Of a stretch of 60,000 nt of DNA, positions 45,828 to 57,500 are shown in pieces. The stretch comes from Antedon mediterranea. Its lineage: Eukaryota > Echinodermata > Crinoidea > Comatulida > Antedonidae. The translations under genes and the position numbers were made by a program. The number at the start of each line of letters is the position of its first letter. Within the stretch, counting starts at the first letter, position 1. The DNA lies in the NCBI RefSeq assembly GCF_964355755.1, contig NC_092674.1:11601001-11661000 (forward strand), written 5' to 3'. The notes beneath the pieces were generated by a model. That model was not told where the DNA came from, did not search any database, and saw only the letters and a program-made list of their open reading frames with translations.

Positions 45828-45841
45828 AAGTTTCCTAGCAA
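45828..45841. promoter_or_regulatory. RFX X-box-like site
   Basis: GTTTCCTAGCAACA fits the X-box half-site pattern GTTNCC-NN-GNAAC. Functional relevance unknown. Confidence 0.3.
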
Positions 45842-46760
45842 CAAACCAATGACTACAAATAAAGTTACGTGGTTTGTTACGAAAATATCCGTCTTGTTAT
45901 CATAAAAGGCGGGGTTCTGAAGGCCAGTTGTAATAAAGTTAGAAAGCTGCGCTCAACATAGTACAATGGACTGCTCCATCACTGTTTCTAATTATGGGTT
46001 ATCCATTCTTAACAATTAATGATTTGTACCAATTATACCGTCGCAAAATGTATTCCTTTGAAGTTAGTATTTTACAAAAAAAGTATTATTTACCTCGCAT
46101 ACAAATAAAAATTGTATTAATTATAAACTGATTTACAATACACACTTGAAACCGAATTCTTGCCAATTATCTAAAAAAAAAAAGAAATCCATTTAGAAAT
46201 TCGAATACATTCCAAAGTGAATAACATAATAATTTAAAAGAGTATTTTGCATACATATGCCTACATTTTACAAAGTATTATGAGTATCTTAAAAAATATA
46301 TAGCAATTTTCTTTGGAGAGCATTGATATTCTCTATATTACATGTTGCAGGACAATTGTTTCATTTGCATACAAGCAAATATGTTTGATAATAATATCAC
46401 TTATTTGAAAGAAATTTAATTAACAAAAGAACAATCAATTGTAGTTTTAAAGATGTTTAGTTGAGTGTAATCAAAACTCAACATTGTGAGTTTAGTTTAA
46501 ATATAAATGTGTAAAAGGTAAACTTTTTCTGTAAGAATGTTAGTTTTTTTATCTACATTCCGTGTAATTGTGATTGTACATACTGTCAAACAAATGTGAA
46601 TAATGCCGTTGTACATTAGAACAAAAAACTTTTTAGATTTCGTAAATTAAATCTCCTATTTATTATTTCATACAAACAGAGTGTTAGTTTTATTAGGAAT
46701 AGAAAATTTATCCCATAATATCAATTAGACTATCAATGGTTGTATTATAATTTATATTGC

Positions 46761-46774
46761 GTTACCATGGAAAC
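46761..46774. promoter_or_regulatory. RFX X-box palindrome
   Basis: GTTACCATGGAAAC, a near-perfect two-half-site X-box. It lies 2.1 kb downstream of Zic, with no promoter visible nearby. Confidence 0.4.
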
Positions 46775-49604
46775 ATTCGACACGATCGAATTCTGAACCA
46801 AATGTAAAATCTATACAGGTATTTCAAGACTTATATTATCGATTGTAAAAATGTGAATAAAAATTTGAATATTTTGTTTGAACCATTACAAATCTGGTGT
46901 TTAGTTTTTTATTTGAAAACATTAGAGGGAGCATCTAGAACAAGAAATAAAAAGTTTCAAGAAGATAGTTTCTTAAGATTTTCCTTAGTTTTTAATGCTG
47001 CAACAACTGAATCACTGTTACAACAAAGAGCGAAAAATAAGAAAAAAATAAAAATAAAAAACCGGGAAAGCAAGAGAAAGAGAAGAGAAAAGAAATTCCA
47101 ATCGATCGGTATTCAGTATAGGCCTATAATGCTGATTATCATGTTCGAAAGAAACCTACAATAAATTTATAACCAAGGAGAAATAATATTTGTCTACAGA
47201 CCTTTGAAGGACCAAACCAAATTGTCTTTTCACCATAAGCAAAGCAATTTCCCTCTAAGAATAAAAATTCATTTGTTTCCGAACCAAACACTTACTATAT
47301 TACTTACTTACTTACTACTACAATTATTTGAGAAGAAGAACTCAGATGACGATTATGTAACACTGAAACTTGAAATGGCAAAAACTACTGTTTATGTTTA
47401 TAGGATATTCGTTACTATGATAAAATAATATTAGTGTAGGCCTACTTATATTTCACCATAATACACATTTCTAAAAATAATTCAGAAATTAGGCCTTTCT
47501 TTCATAATTAAGGCTTTGTCTTTTATTTTGTTTAGGGCCTAATTCGAAGCAAAATACTCAGAATCATGGAAACATTTCTATGAATCAGGAGATCCTCAGT
47601 TATGCAATACCGCTACACGGATTTAAACGAATGTCATTTCTATTTCCAAGAAACCATTAAATGTGGTAATTTTCTGATTGAAGACACACTTTCACAATTC
47701 AACTTTTTAGAATTCAACGAAATGTTGATTATTCTGTGTGATGACTTAAAGCCTACCGGTACGACTTATGTTATGATAAACTTCGAAAGATGACGAGAAA
47801 CGACGATGGAAGGAAGAAAATCACGAAACCACGTTTACACTGACTCGGTCATTGACCCTTAAATAGTATTTAGGCCTATAATATTATGAGTAGTTTCTTT
47901 TAATTTTACAATTGTGATATACCTTACCCCTGTTACCTCGAGGTCAAAGATTCCGTTTCAAGGGCGGACACCCTCAACCTGTCTCACCGAAACTGAAATA
48001 TGCAATGTTAAGTTAGATCATATACAACTATATTATGACTAATGCAAATTCCAACGCCCATCTTTCTTCGGAAAACAAAATGAACACTTTTTTTGGAAAA
48101 TTCTAAAATGATCGTACAACTACTATAATTAACGTATTATTTCTTGAGATCTTAGCGTTGGCTTTCTGTTTGGATGAAGCCCATTCAACTTATCGAAGAC
48201 GCTCAGAAATAATGCTCAAAATGTATAATGATGTGAAAGGATTTTTATAATTATTTTAAGTTAATAATAATAAATACAATTTGGCACATTTAGACATCAT
48301 TTGTAATAATTTGCTCACGTTATTTTATCATGCGCGCGACAAAAGTCAAATTATTGATTTTATTCAAATGAAATAGGGCCAAACAAACTTAACGAAAATA
48401 TTAACAATTGGTAACTTGCATATATCTGATCAAGTGGCCTACGGTTTATGCTAACTGCTTGAGCTCACAGTAACAAATATTAAGCAAAAAGTTCAATGTC
48501 AGGCCCAGTATGATTTCTGAATGCAGACTTGGCCTACAAGAGTTGAAAGTTAGCGTCACTTTCTTGGCCTGAATTTCGGTCATCCACCTTACAATAGAGC
48601 CTGAAGCATATTCGTTGTCGTTGGAATCTGAATCTTAACTACTATGATACGAGATACAGCTCATTTATACAGACAACACAATTCTAAACAATTATTATGT
48701 ACTGGTACCGTATATAAAATCTAATTACATGGTGTTATTTTCTTTCTTTAAAGCAAGAGCACATTAATAATGCCGAAGAATTAGGTAGGGTAGGCCTTCA
48801 TATCTATAATTTTATTTAGCATTAGGCCTACAATCAATTTAATATGTTTGATTCGAAATTCAAGAGAACTTTAACACAGTTCTTCATGGATAAATCTCTG
48901 CATGGTTTTTATAAATAAATGTACGTGTTTTTTTGCCAAGAAAAGTGATTTTCATTTTGTTTATTATAAACAATAATGTTTGTCTACAATGTCTATCGTT
49001 TCGACAAGAAGACAAACCGCATGAAACTTCAAATTGAATTTGGAATTTTTGTTAATTCCAAGATCTCAAATGTGTGTAAACTAATACGAAATGCTGTAAA
49101 CGTCGTTAAATTAAGTTTTAGCTGGTTCAACGTATTTGTTTTTCTTGTAAACGACTTTTTAAATTCAATACTAACGACAATAACACTTTAGGCCTAGTTA
49201 TAAACAATATGAAAAATGACGGTAGCAAGCTATCACACAAAAAGTGTTGAAGACACTGCAATCATCATCTCAGTCTTCGTGGTGGGTTTAGGTCGAATGC
49301 TAATTTATTTCCCTTCATTTGTTTACTATTATTTACTTTAAAGAAATCACGGATTTGATTTAAATTACATTTTAATTATATCCTATGAATTTCGATCATA
49401 GAGTAGGTGCCTGTATCCATTGTTTAGCACAATAGCCAGTGAGCGTGAGCGACAGCAAGAAAACCCAAACGCCCTCTACCGATCTATTCAAATGAGTTGT
49501 CTGTTATCGAAGATCCAGAAGATTGACAGAATTTAAACAGTGGGGCTGTTCAAAGAAAGTATAACAGTACAGGCGTAGAACAATAGCTAACTCAGAGTTT
49601 AGCC

Positions 49605-49805
49605 TCATTTAAAGAAAAAGAACAGACAAATCCTTTTGAAAATTATCACACACTTGTGAGAAAATTGTAGCGATTCTTTTGGCTCGATAAATCGTAATCG
49701 GAAGTGAGCTTGAATGGGTGTAAACGCATTGACAAGACACGCTGACTGCGACTCTCCATGTGCACCGTTAACTTCTACTAAATCACCCAGGAACCAAAAC
49801 ATTGC
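49605..49805 (-). other. GC-richer patch with a 65-codon open frame
   Basis: The minus-strand frame (MFWFLGDLVEVNGAHGE at its start) is open for 65 codons, with better base composition than its surroundings. No family is recognised, no splice partners are found and its 3' end runs into AT-rich low-complexity codons. It may be a conserved non-coding element instead. Confidence 0.2.
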
Positions 49806-51296
49806 TGTTTAGTGTTTTAGTATATCTGTTATTTACGGATTACATTTAATTTGTATTGTATAAAATAAAGACAAGAACATAATACCAAGGCAATCCTTGC
49901 CTTATAATACAATATAATTTTGGTTTGTGTACGGTGTTTATCCAAACAGAAGTCAACTGGTTCATGTAGAGACTGATCCCCGGACTGATCATTGTATAAA
50001 CCATTTTAAAGATTTAAAATGATAGTTAGCATAAACAGAAATCTTTTTAATTCCTTGTGTACAGATGTTAGGTTTTGACAAGATGACGTCGGACAGAACA
50101 GGACAATCTTGAACAATACCTTTATGTTCTGTGTTCTTTTGTGCAAACACAACAGATTTCAAATGAAATTCCTTGTTGTTATTATATCATTGTTAAAATA
50201 CACAGGCACATCACTGTAAAACAACAATTAATTATTGTACTGTAACTCATTAGGTAATGATGGATTATACCTATATAATTAAGCGATAGAAAGTTAAATT
50301 AATTTTCATCAACAGGAGATATATTATTTCTATTATTTGTATTTGATTGTATGTTTTGTATTAATAATGAAAGGCTTATTAATCACTATCAATAACAATA
50401 TTAAAAAGAATATAGCAATCCATTGTACTATAAACACACTTAAATTAGGCTATAATTGTTAGATTTATTTATAAGAATAGTTATGTGTTTTAATATACAC
50501 GATTTTTGTTGTAATCTTTTCTCTATTATCATTATTTACCCTCATTTTCACTTATAATATATAAATCATCTTTTAATGTAGGCCTATTTCTTTTTTTTTT
50601 TCTCTTTAATGTTAACTTGTAACATAATTTTTCAACATTTATTATTTTTAAAAACATATTTTGCATTCGTTAACATACATACTTATATCTATGTTATAAT
50701 ACTTCATAAAAACAGGGGGAGTTTGCAATGTAATTTTACTCTTTTACTCTACCCTTCTGATAAAAACAACAATTCATACAAATAAATGAGTGTTTAATAT
50801 TAGCCATAGTAAAATGTAAAAATAAATTCGTTGAACAGCAGCCAGTGATATTAAACATCGTTTACACCCCCTTGTTCATTTTTGATGCACCCCGTGAAGT
50901 AAGCTAAATGCGGGTCCCTCCCGGACAATTTACTACTAAAATGACTGTATATCCTGTCTAATAAAAATTCCGATATAACCCCTACGACGTACAATGTTGA
51001 CAGTTTGCAGGGAACCTTCGAATTATGAATGAATGGGGATGTTATAGTATAACATGTAAGCACACGATTAGGGTAAGTGGATGGGCTATTATTTGATAGT
51101 AGGCCTAGTATCTAAAAAACAGTGAATAGGTTAAGACTGATGGACGGGTTCCGCTACAAAGAGAGTTCCAAGAGGGCAGTTTGATTAGCACTTGATCACA
51201 TTTACCCCTTACACATTAATAAAGTAGGCCCAGGCCTCTGTATCTTGCAAATAGTCTGATATGGTAACAGATTTCGAACTTTAGATAATTCTACTT

Positions 51297-51650
51297 TTAA
51301 ACATATATTGTTTCTAATGTTTTTGTTGAATATGCCATTTATAATGTCACATTAACAGTTATTTAATTTGTTGATCAAAAATTGGATCGAATAAAAAAAA
51401 AAAAAACAACAATTATTTATCTAAAAAAACTGTAGGCCTAAATTAAAGCAAAAAAAAAAAAAAAAAAACAATTTAAATTGACTGGAAGTCGTGCAATGGG
51501 GTTTTGGTTGAATTTAACCGTTCATTTTGTCTTTTTCAGTTAAGTTTTTAGAAGTGATTAATTTGATAAAAACTGCGAAATGGCCTACCGTCTTAAAAAA
51601 AAAATAATCTTCATTTTCATCTCTTAAAAATTGCAAGCGACATTGTAGGC
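51297..51650. mobile_element. Decayed copy of the TTAA MITE family
   Basis: Starts TTAAACATATATTGTTTC and shares TTGTTGAATATGCCATT, CAGTTATTTAATTTGTTGA, the GGTTGAATTTAACCGTTCAT segment and a TCATTTTCATC end with the 19700 element. It contains expanded A tracts. Confidence 0.6.
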
Positions 51651-51934
51651 CAATTGCAGGCGTGGATTGGAAAATTCCGTACGTATACGTAAACTTACAA
51701 AAACGAAAAGTACACATTGTGACATTAATAATATTATTTAGGCCTATTATTAATTTTAGAATAGGCCTAATTATAGTAAATAACCATATTTTAATGTATC
51801 AAATTGATCTAAAACTGAAGAGGAAAGTAAAAGTTACAATTATTAGACCTATATAATAATGTGTTTTTGGGTTTTTTTTGCTAATGAATTACAGTTTTTT
51901 TTCAAGTAGGCCTAAATATATACATTTTTCGATA

Positions 51935-52012
51935 AAATTTTTAGTCAAAGTGAATAACTATTATGTGACATTACAATGGCATATTTAACATTTTTCAGAG
52001 GAACTATGATCT
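51935..52012. mobile_element. End fragment of the TTAA MITE family
   Basis: AAAGTGAATAACTATTATGT and GACATTACAATGGCATATTT, ending TTTTTCAGAGGAACTATGAT, CTTA; matches the inverted left end of the 19700 element. Confidence 0.55.
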
Positions 52013-53836
52013 TACCTTTGCTAAAAGGCGTACGTTGATAATTATTGTTGTCAGGCTTACGATTTTATTTCTGTTTTGTATTAGAGATCTTGAGCCAGAT
52101 TTATATTTCTAATTTGATTCATAAAAAGTACGCATTATTTACGGTTTACCGTATGCGTTTATGCACGAATTGTACATTTATTTAGGGCCTAAACCTCATT
52201 ACAATCTTTACTGAAACTAAACTATGAATGATGCTATGAGCGAGGTTTTGGAGGTTTGTAGGCCTATCTTTTCAGCCAAAAATTAACTTGATACGGTAAA
52301 ACCTTACCATCATTATATTTTAAACCAAATATCAACATAGTTCGTACCAAACTCTGCCTTTCGCAAGTTATCATCCTTCTTTCATTTGTTGTCTATTTTC
52401 ATTACAATGTTTTGCATAATTCGTCTCTTCTTTAATCTATTACAAATATTTTAGTGGACTTATTATTATATTACATAATTGTATTCAACTTTTATTATTC
52501 AGTAGGCCTAAAGTCTTACGTATTATTAGACAAAATATACACACGTATTTTATTCGGTTTTTGAATGCGATCCATCCTCAAAGGACTTGAGCTCACCGGG
52601 GAGAGGCTTGCGTGAGATGGCCTGATAAGACAACGATCCCCTCGATATCATTTAATTTAAAAGATGAAATGTGATCGTCAAACATTCGTAGACCTGTTTG
52701 AGTTGCTTTCATTTCAATTGCTAGGCCTGTATTCCAACTGTATTATATCCTAGTAGGGTGTATGGGTTCTCCTACGGAGGTTAATTCTTAATTAGAGACT
52801 GGGTCAAAATGCAAAGCTTATGAAGGCTTAATATTACAAGCCTATTTAATTTTAATCAAATTTTGGTGTCAACTTAACTAGGCCAAACATGCCGGGGCGA
52901 CAGAAACATATTCTAGTCTACAATCAGTAATTAATTTCTTATTTTTTATATTTCGATCATATCTAATAGATACTATGAAAACCAATTTGTGATAGGCCTA
53001 TTTGACAATATGTTTTACATTCACAAAACAGGGTTTAATAAAGGTACACTGAACATTACACACAGTTTAAATTGTCCAGTGTATGTAGTTGTAAAATACA
53101 CGATTTTTGTTTTAACAGTTAATCGAAAGAACACATTATTTTTTTGTAAACAATTAGTTCCTTTATTTTTTGGTCAAAAAAAAACACAAAAAAAACAGGT
53201 AACAAAAAATACAGGAGAGGTTATTATTAGACAGTTACACTGTAATTTCACTTTTCCCTGATTATACTATGGGGCACATCTGATTCTTAACAAGTAAAGT
53301 TGGTCATTTAATGAACGGCGATGGCGCTGTTTTGAAATGAAATTCGTTCAGTATTTCTTTTCCCCCAATTATTTCCAATACTAAATATTATATATTATGA
53401 GTTAAATGTAACCATTTAAATACTTTGTTGATAAACGGTACGAATAAATGGATTAAACCATGCATGATTTTGACATTAGATAAAGAAGATGATATAATAA
53501 CGCAGTCATATGATTTATTGTGTTCAAATTCTTCTGACTTGGGTGGGTTAGATATAATATTGTAATGGTAACACTCTTATTTTTACATTATGATAGTTAT
53601 TTAATTACATAAGAATTAAAAGTAACAGTAACCTTAGAATGGTAACTTAAGAAAAGGTGACATATATTTCAAAGTCTAAGACTTAACCTGACAGTAAGGA
53701 ATCGAGTGAATGAAAAATACTTATAGTATTGTATTTACGTACTGTTTATTACCATTATTAATGTTTAATTTTAGTTATTTAAATTTGTTTTTCTCTCTTT
53801 TCTCCTAAACATAATAATATTATACAAGAATAAGTC

Positions 53837-53865
53837 AATAAGTTTATATATTATATAAACTTATT
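53837..53865. repeat. Perfect hairpin, 13-bp arms with a 3-base loop
   Basis: AATAAGTTTATAT, ATT, ATATAAACTTATT. The right arm is followed by a second ATATAAACTTATTC copy, so the structure may slip or cruciform. It lies about 330 bp beyond the MARS2 stop. Confidence 0.85.
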
Positions 53866-54194
53866 CTTATTATATAAACTTATTCTTTCATATCAACTGT
53901 GACCCGATCTGTCACTACTGTAGTACCTCAACAGAGGGCGACAAACAGTATTTCATAATTTTAAAACAAGTGAAAATAAGCATCAGCTCAAAATAATGTA
54001 GCATTAAAGATTTCATTTCATTCTTCTTTTATGGAATTTATTTCAAAATATAATAGGCTTTTGGACCCTGTATTTATATATAAATTATTCTTGTTTTGAA
54101 GAATCGTGGACTCAATTTTGCAACAAAAAATCTCTAAATGGTTAGAGAAGGCAATATAATTATAAAGTATAAAAATTAACGTTTAAATATACAT

Positions 54195-54200
54195 TTTATT
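54195..54200 (-). terminator. MARS2 polyadenylation signal overlapping the stop codon
   Basis: On the minus strand the gene ends ATT TAA TAA AAT, so AATAAA begins at the second base of the stop codon. If used, the 3' UTR would be only about 10-30 nt. Another AATAAA occurs on the same strand near 54040. Confidence 0.4.
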
Positions 54201-54572
54201 AAATCTTAATTTTTTTAAACATAACATTGTCATTTGTACCAAGTTTCCTCAATGAATGTTGATTGCCAAGTTGTGTTCTAAACATCTTTAGGTGTTTGTT
54301 AGTTCTTTCTGTTTGCAATACACCAAGTCTGGTAAGAAGTCTATTGCAAAAAATTGGAATAATAGGCTGGAGCAAGAGACTACATATTCTAAGTGAATCC
54401 ATAGCAACATGGATAACAGTATCGAGCCACGCCCTGTTTTCATCTGTTGGATTTTTCACAAGTGTCCATGGTTCATGTTGCTGAATGAAGGCATTTGTAA
54501 GGCGAAGGCAAGACATGATGGCCTCTATGCTTTTATAAGGTTTGAAATCTTGGTAATACTTATCAACCAATT
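54199..54572 (-). CDS. MARS2: MARS2 last exon
   Basis: Acceptor CTTTTCAG. Encodes the anticodon-binding helices ([25 protein letters not shown]) and ends in tandem stops TAA TAA. Confidence 0.93.
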
Positions 54573-57500
54573 CTGAAAAGAAATAATAAATAATGATTCT
54601 ATGAAAATTACCTAATGGTACAATTATAGCACATTAAATAAATCATTGTGGCAAAGTACAGTTGTAAAAAAAGCGTCAGTCAGTTTTTTTAAAGCTGATT
54701 TTGTGGTAATGAGGTTTTGCTAAAAAATACTATGGTATATGGCCAAAATCTAACATAACAATAGAGGGCACTACAGAAAACTCTCATCTCATGCACGCAA
54801 TTTCTACTAAAAATTTTAAACCTTGATTACAAAAAAAAAAAAGAAGCTGGCCCTAGATTTCATCAAATTTTGAGTTGGTTGGGATTAGTCAAAATAACTT
54901 GTTTACGCCTACATTGGATTTGAGAAAACATTTTTTCATTAAAGGCTGTAGGTTATCATAATAGTTCTGGGATGAAAATTGTTCTTTTGTTTTCTATAGG
55001 AAGATACGTATCTATCATCATTCGTTATCGACCTAGTATAAACAGGCTTTTATCCTTATAAGGGTGTGCGTGCGTTGGACTACTGTTTGTGAGATTGTGG
55101 GGTTGAACACATGGGTACTTGGTAAGGTCAAGACACAACTTTGCGCTGATTACTAGCTACATTATGGGAGTATGACTGGGGTAAAAATATCTACAGAAGT
55201 TGCTATTGTTAGTTCATTTTTATACTTGGTGACCTCTTCAGTCAAAGACTGATCTCCCAGAGGGCCCAGTTGGTGATCAGTGGCAGTGATGTACTAATAC
55301 ACCGGGGTAACCCCCTACTTGTCTCGAAAGATGTACTAGGTTCTTTTAAATGCACACGAGACCTACGGTTTATAGTCCTTATCCGAGAAGACTCGTTCTA
55401 CCACCAGAAACATGGAGTGAGTGAGCCTCGAACTCTTGCCGATGTTATGGCTACGTAATTACGGTTCCACTGTCTTAACCGCTCAGCCACTCACTCACAC
55501 AAGTTCCAGGTTTAACAGCATTAGGCGCTTTATAAATCCAGGTTATTATTATTATTAAACATAATAATGAATTTGCATGAATACTTGAGTCACCTGGCAA
55601 ATGTTCTAGTTTTTCTAACAATTCATAATCTTCTTTTGTAGCTCTTGATCGGCAGCTACCATCTGGATGAATTGGGAACAAATCAGTGTGAAACTCTGGA
55701 AATGTTTGATCAGGGTTTAGTGACCTTGCTGTGACCCTTGAAAGAAGATTTCCAAAAGTGTCTGCTAATTCCGCATTTAAAATGGCTGCAATTTTCTCTT
55801 CCTTATAATCTAATGAATAAACATAAATGTTAATATCACTGAAAAGAATTAAAGTTTTCATAAAAAAAAGCAAATTAATATCAATATTCTTACCTCCGTC
55901 AGAGTGTAGTAGATCTTCACGTAGCAGACAAAATCGAAATCCATCGCAAGTTAATTTCTTAACGCACTCATTTGGATCAACAACATTACCAATACTTTTC
56001 GACATCTGCGAAGAAAGAAATATATGTAGAGTTTAGAAGGAGTCACACGACCAGTTTCTGTGGAGCGACTTCACTATTATTTTAATTGATATCAAATATT
56101 ATTGTATTTGTTACCTTTTTATTGGTTGAATAAATGTTATTATACACACCGGCGGTATAGATTCTTGTCATTTGATTAGAGGATTGTGAGTCACATGACA
56201 TTCAATAAATACCCTGGCCAAGACGACAAGAAAAAGGCCACACCAGAGAGGGTGCAATATTTGTACTAGTTTCCGGCAAAAGGGGAATGCTTCGTGACAG
56301 GGTTTGCGCTAACATAGGTGGCTAGTTTTCATTGATTTAAAGGTAGAATCAATTTAGCGATGGGCTTAGCATCCAGTATTGCTAAAATCTCTGCTAAAAT
56401 TATGCGATAAATTGTGACATTTTGACACTGGACAGGCAAGGAACTACTACTACTTAAACTAATAATTTTCACCCCTTCATTTCTCACGCTTGTGCTACCA
56501 AATCCTCGGAAATATACCCCATAACGCTGCACCTCCTCATATTTTCCCACACCCACAAAAATATACCGCGTAAATGCAGCACCTCCCCATATAAAAATAT
56601 TTAAGCGTAACCACCCGGGATAAATACTCTATTAAACTCTCACATCATCAAGAGTGCAATTTCAGTATATGCAGATCATTCTTGTTACACAGTGAGAGGC
56701 CTTAATGTAGTAAAGAAATCTTAAACTGACCTTTGAACCGTCTCTCGTCCAATGTGAATGGCAGACGATGGATGCAGGAGGTTCCATACCAGCAGCCATC
56801 AGAAAAGCTGGCCAGTAAATAGCATGAAATCTAATACAAAAATCATTCTAATAAAATGGTCTATTTATCTATCTGCACAATGTAAATTCTGAAGAGAGGC
56901 TAGCAGTATAATCACTAAATCCAGAGAGTATATATTGCATGACCTTTGACATTTATGTTGTGCTGTCTCATTGGTTGCATAATATGTATTTTATTTAGAG
57001 AATTCCTTAATACAGAAAGTGATCAGACCTCTAAGAAGCAATACTGCCAAACTGATTGAAATAGGAGATAATACAAATGTTTATAATTAAATTCATTCCT
57101 GCCAAAAATGATCAGAAAACGTAATAAACCACCCACACTATCAAACTAATTTGACAAAAAAGTGTGATACGCCCAAATTATGGTGGTGATATGACATCAT
57201 CATGTCCATATATGGATACTTCACATTTGTTGTCACATAAAGTTTGATAGTGTAGACAGCGCTTAAAGAGATCACGTCCAATTAATAAGCCACTCCCCAG
57301 GGACTCTTTGTCAGACTTCCTAGTGGCGTATTTTACCACAAAGTACCAAGTTGGTGGTGGGTTGTAGTAATACCAATTCTTAGTAAAGAAAAAGTGCATG
57401 GTTTATCCTTTTTAATGATGGTTAATAAAATAAAATAAGTCAATTATTAGATTGCTTATATTCTTTCATCCGTTTTAACTACGGTAACGGTGCGTAACAC

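Larger units (their letters stand above)
44664..54198. other. Intergenic region between convergent Zic and MARS2
   Basis: Contains the Zic 3' UTR and about 9.3 kb of AT-rich DNA. No gene can be supported; open frames at 46.9, 47.2, 47.6, 49.0 and 53.0 kb are AT-driven and have no recognisable content. MITE remnants at 51.3 and 51.9 kb, RFX-type sites at 45.8 and 46.8 kb and a hairpin at 53.8 kb are listed separately. Confidence 0.6.

Noticed and set aside
46853-47800. Three plus-strand open frames of 63-103 codons
   Set aside because: Lys/Ile/Asn-rich composition typical of AT-rich DNA, no conserved motif, no splice partners.
50851-51063. Minus-strand 70-codon frame
   Set aside because: Looks like a repeat fragment, with no recognisable domain or start context.
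52560-52650. GC-rich patch that suggested an snRNA
   Set aside because: Compared by eye with U1, U2, U4, U5 and U6 features as I know them; no match.
55270-55458. Plus-strand frame of 62 codons
   Set aside because: It is the reverse of a tRNA-derived SINE.
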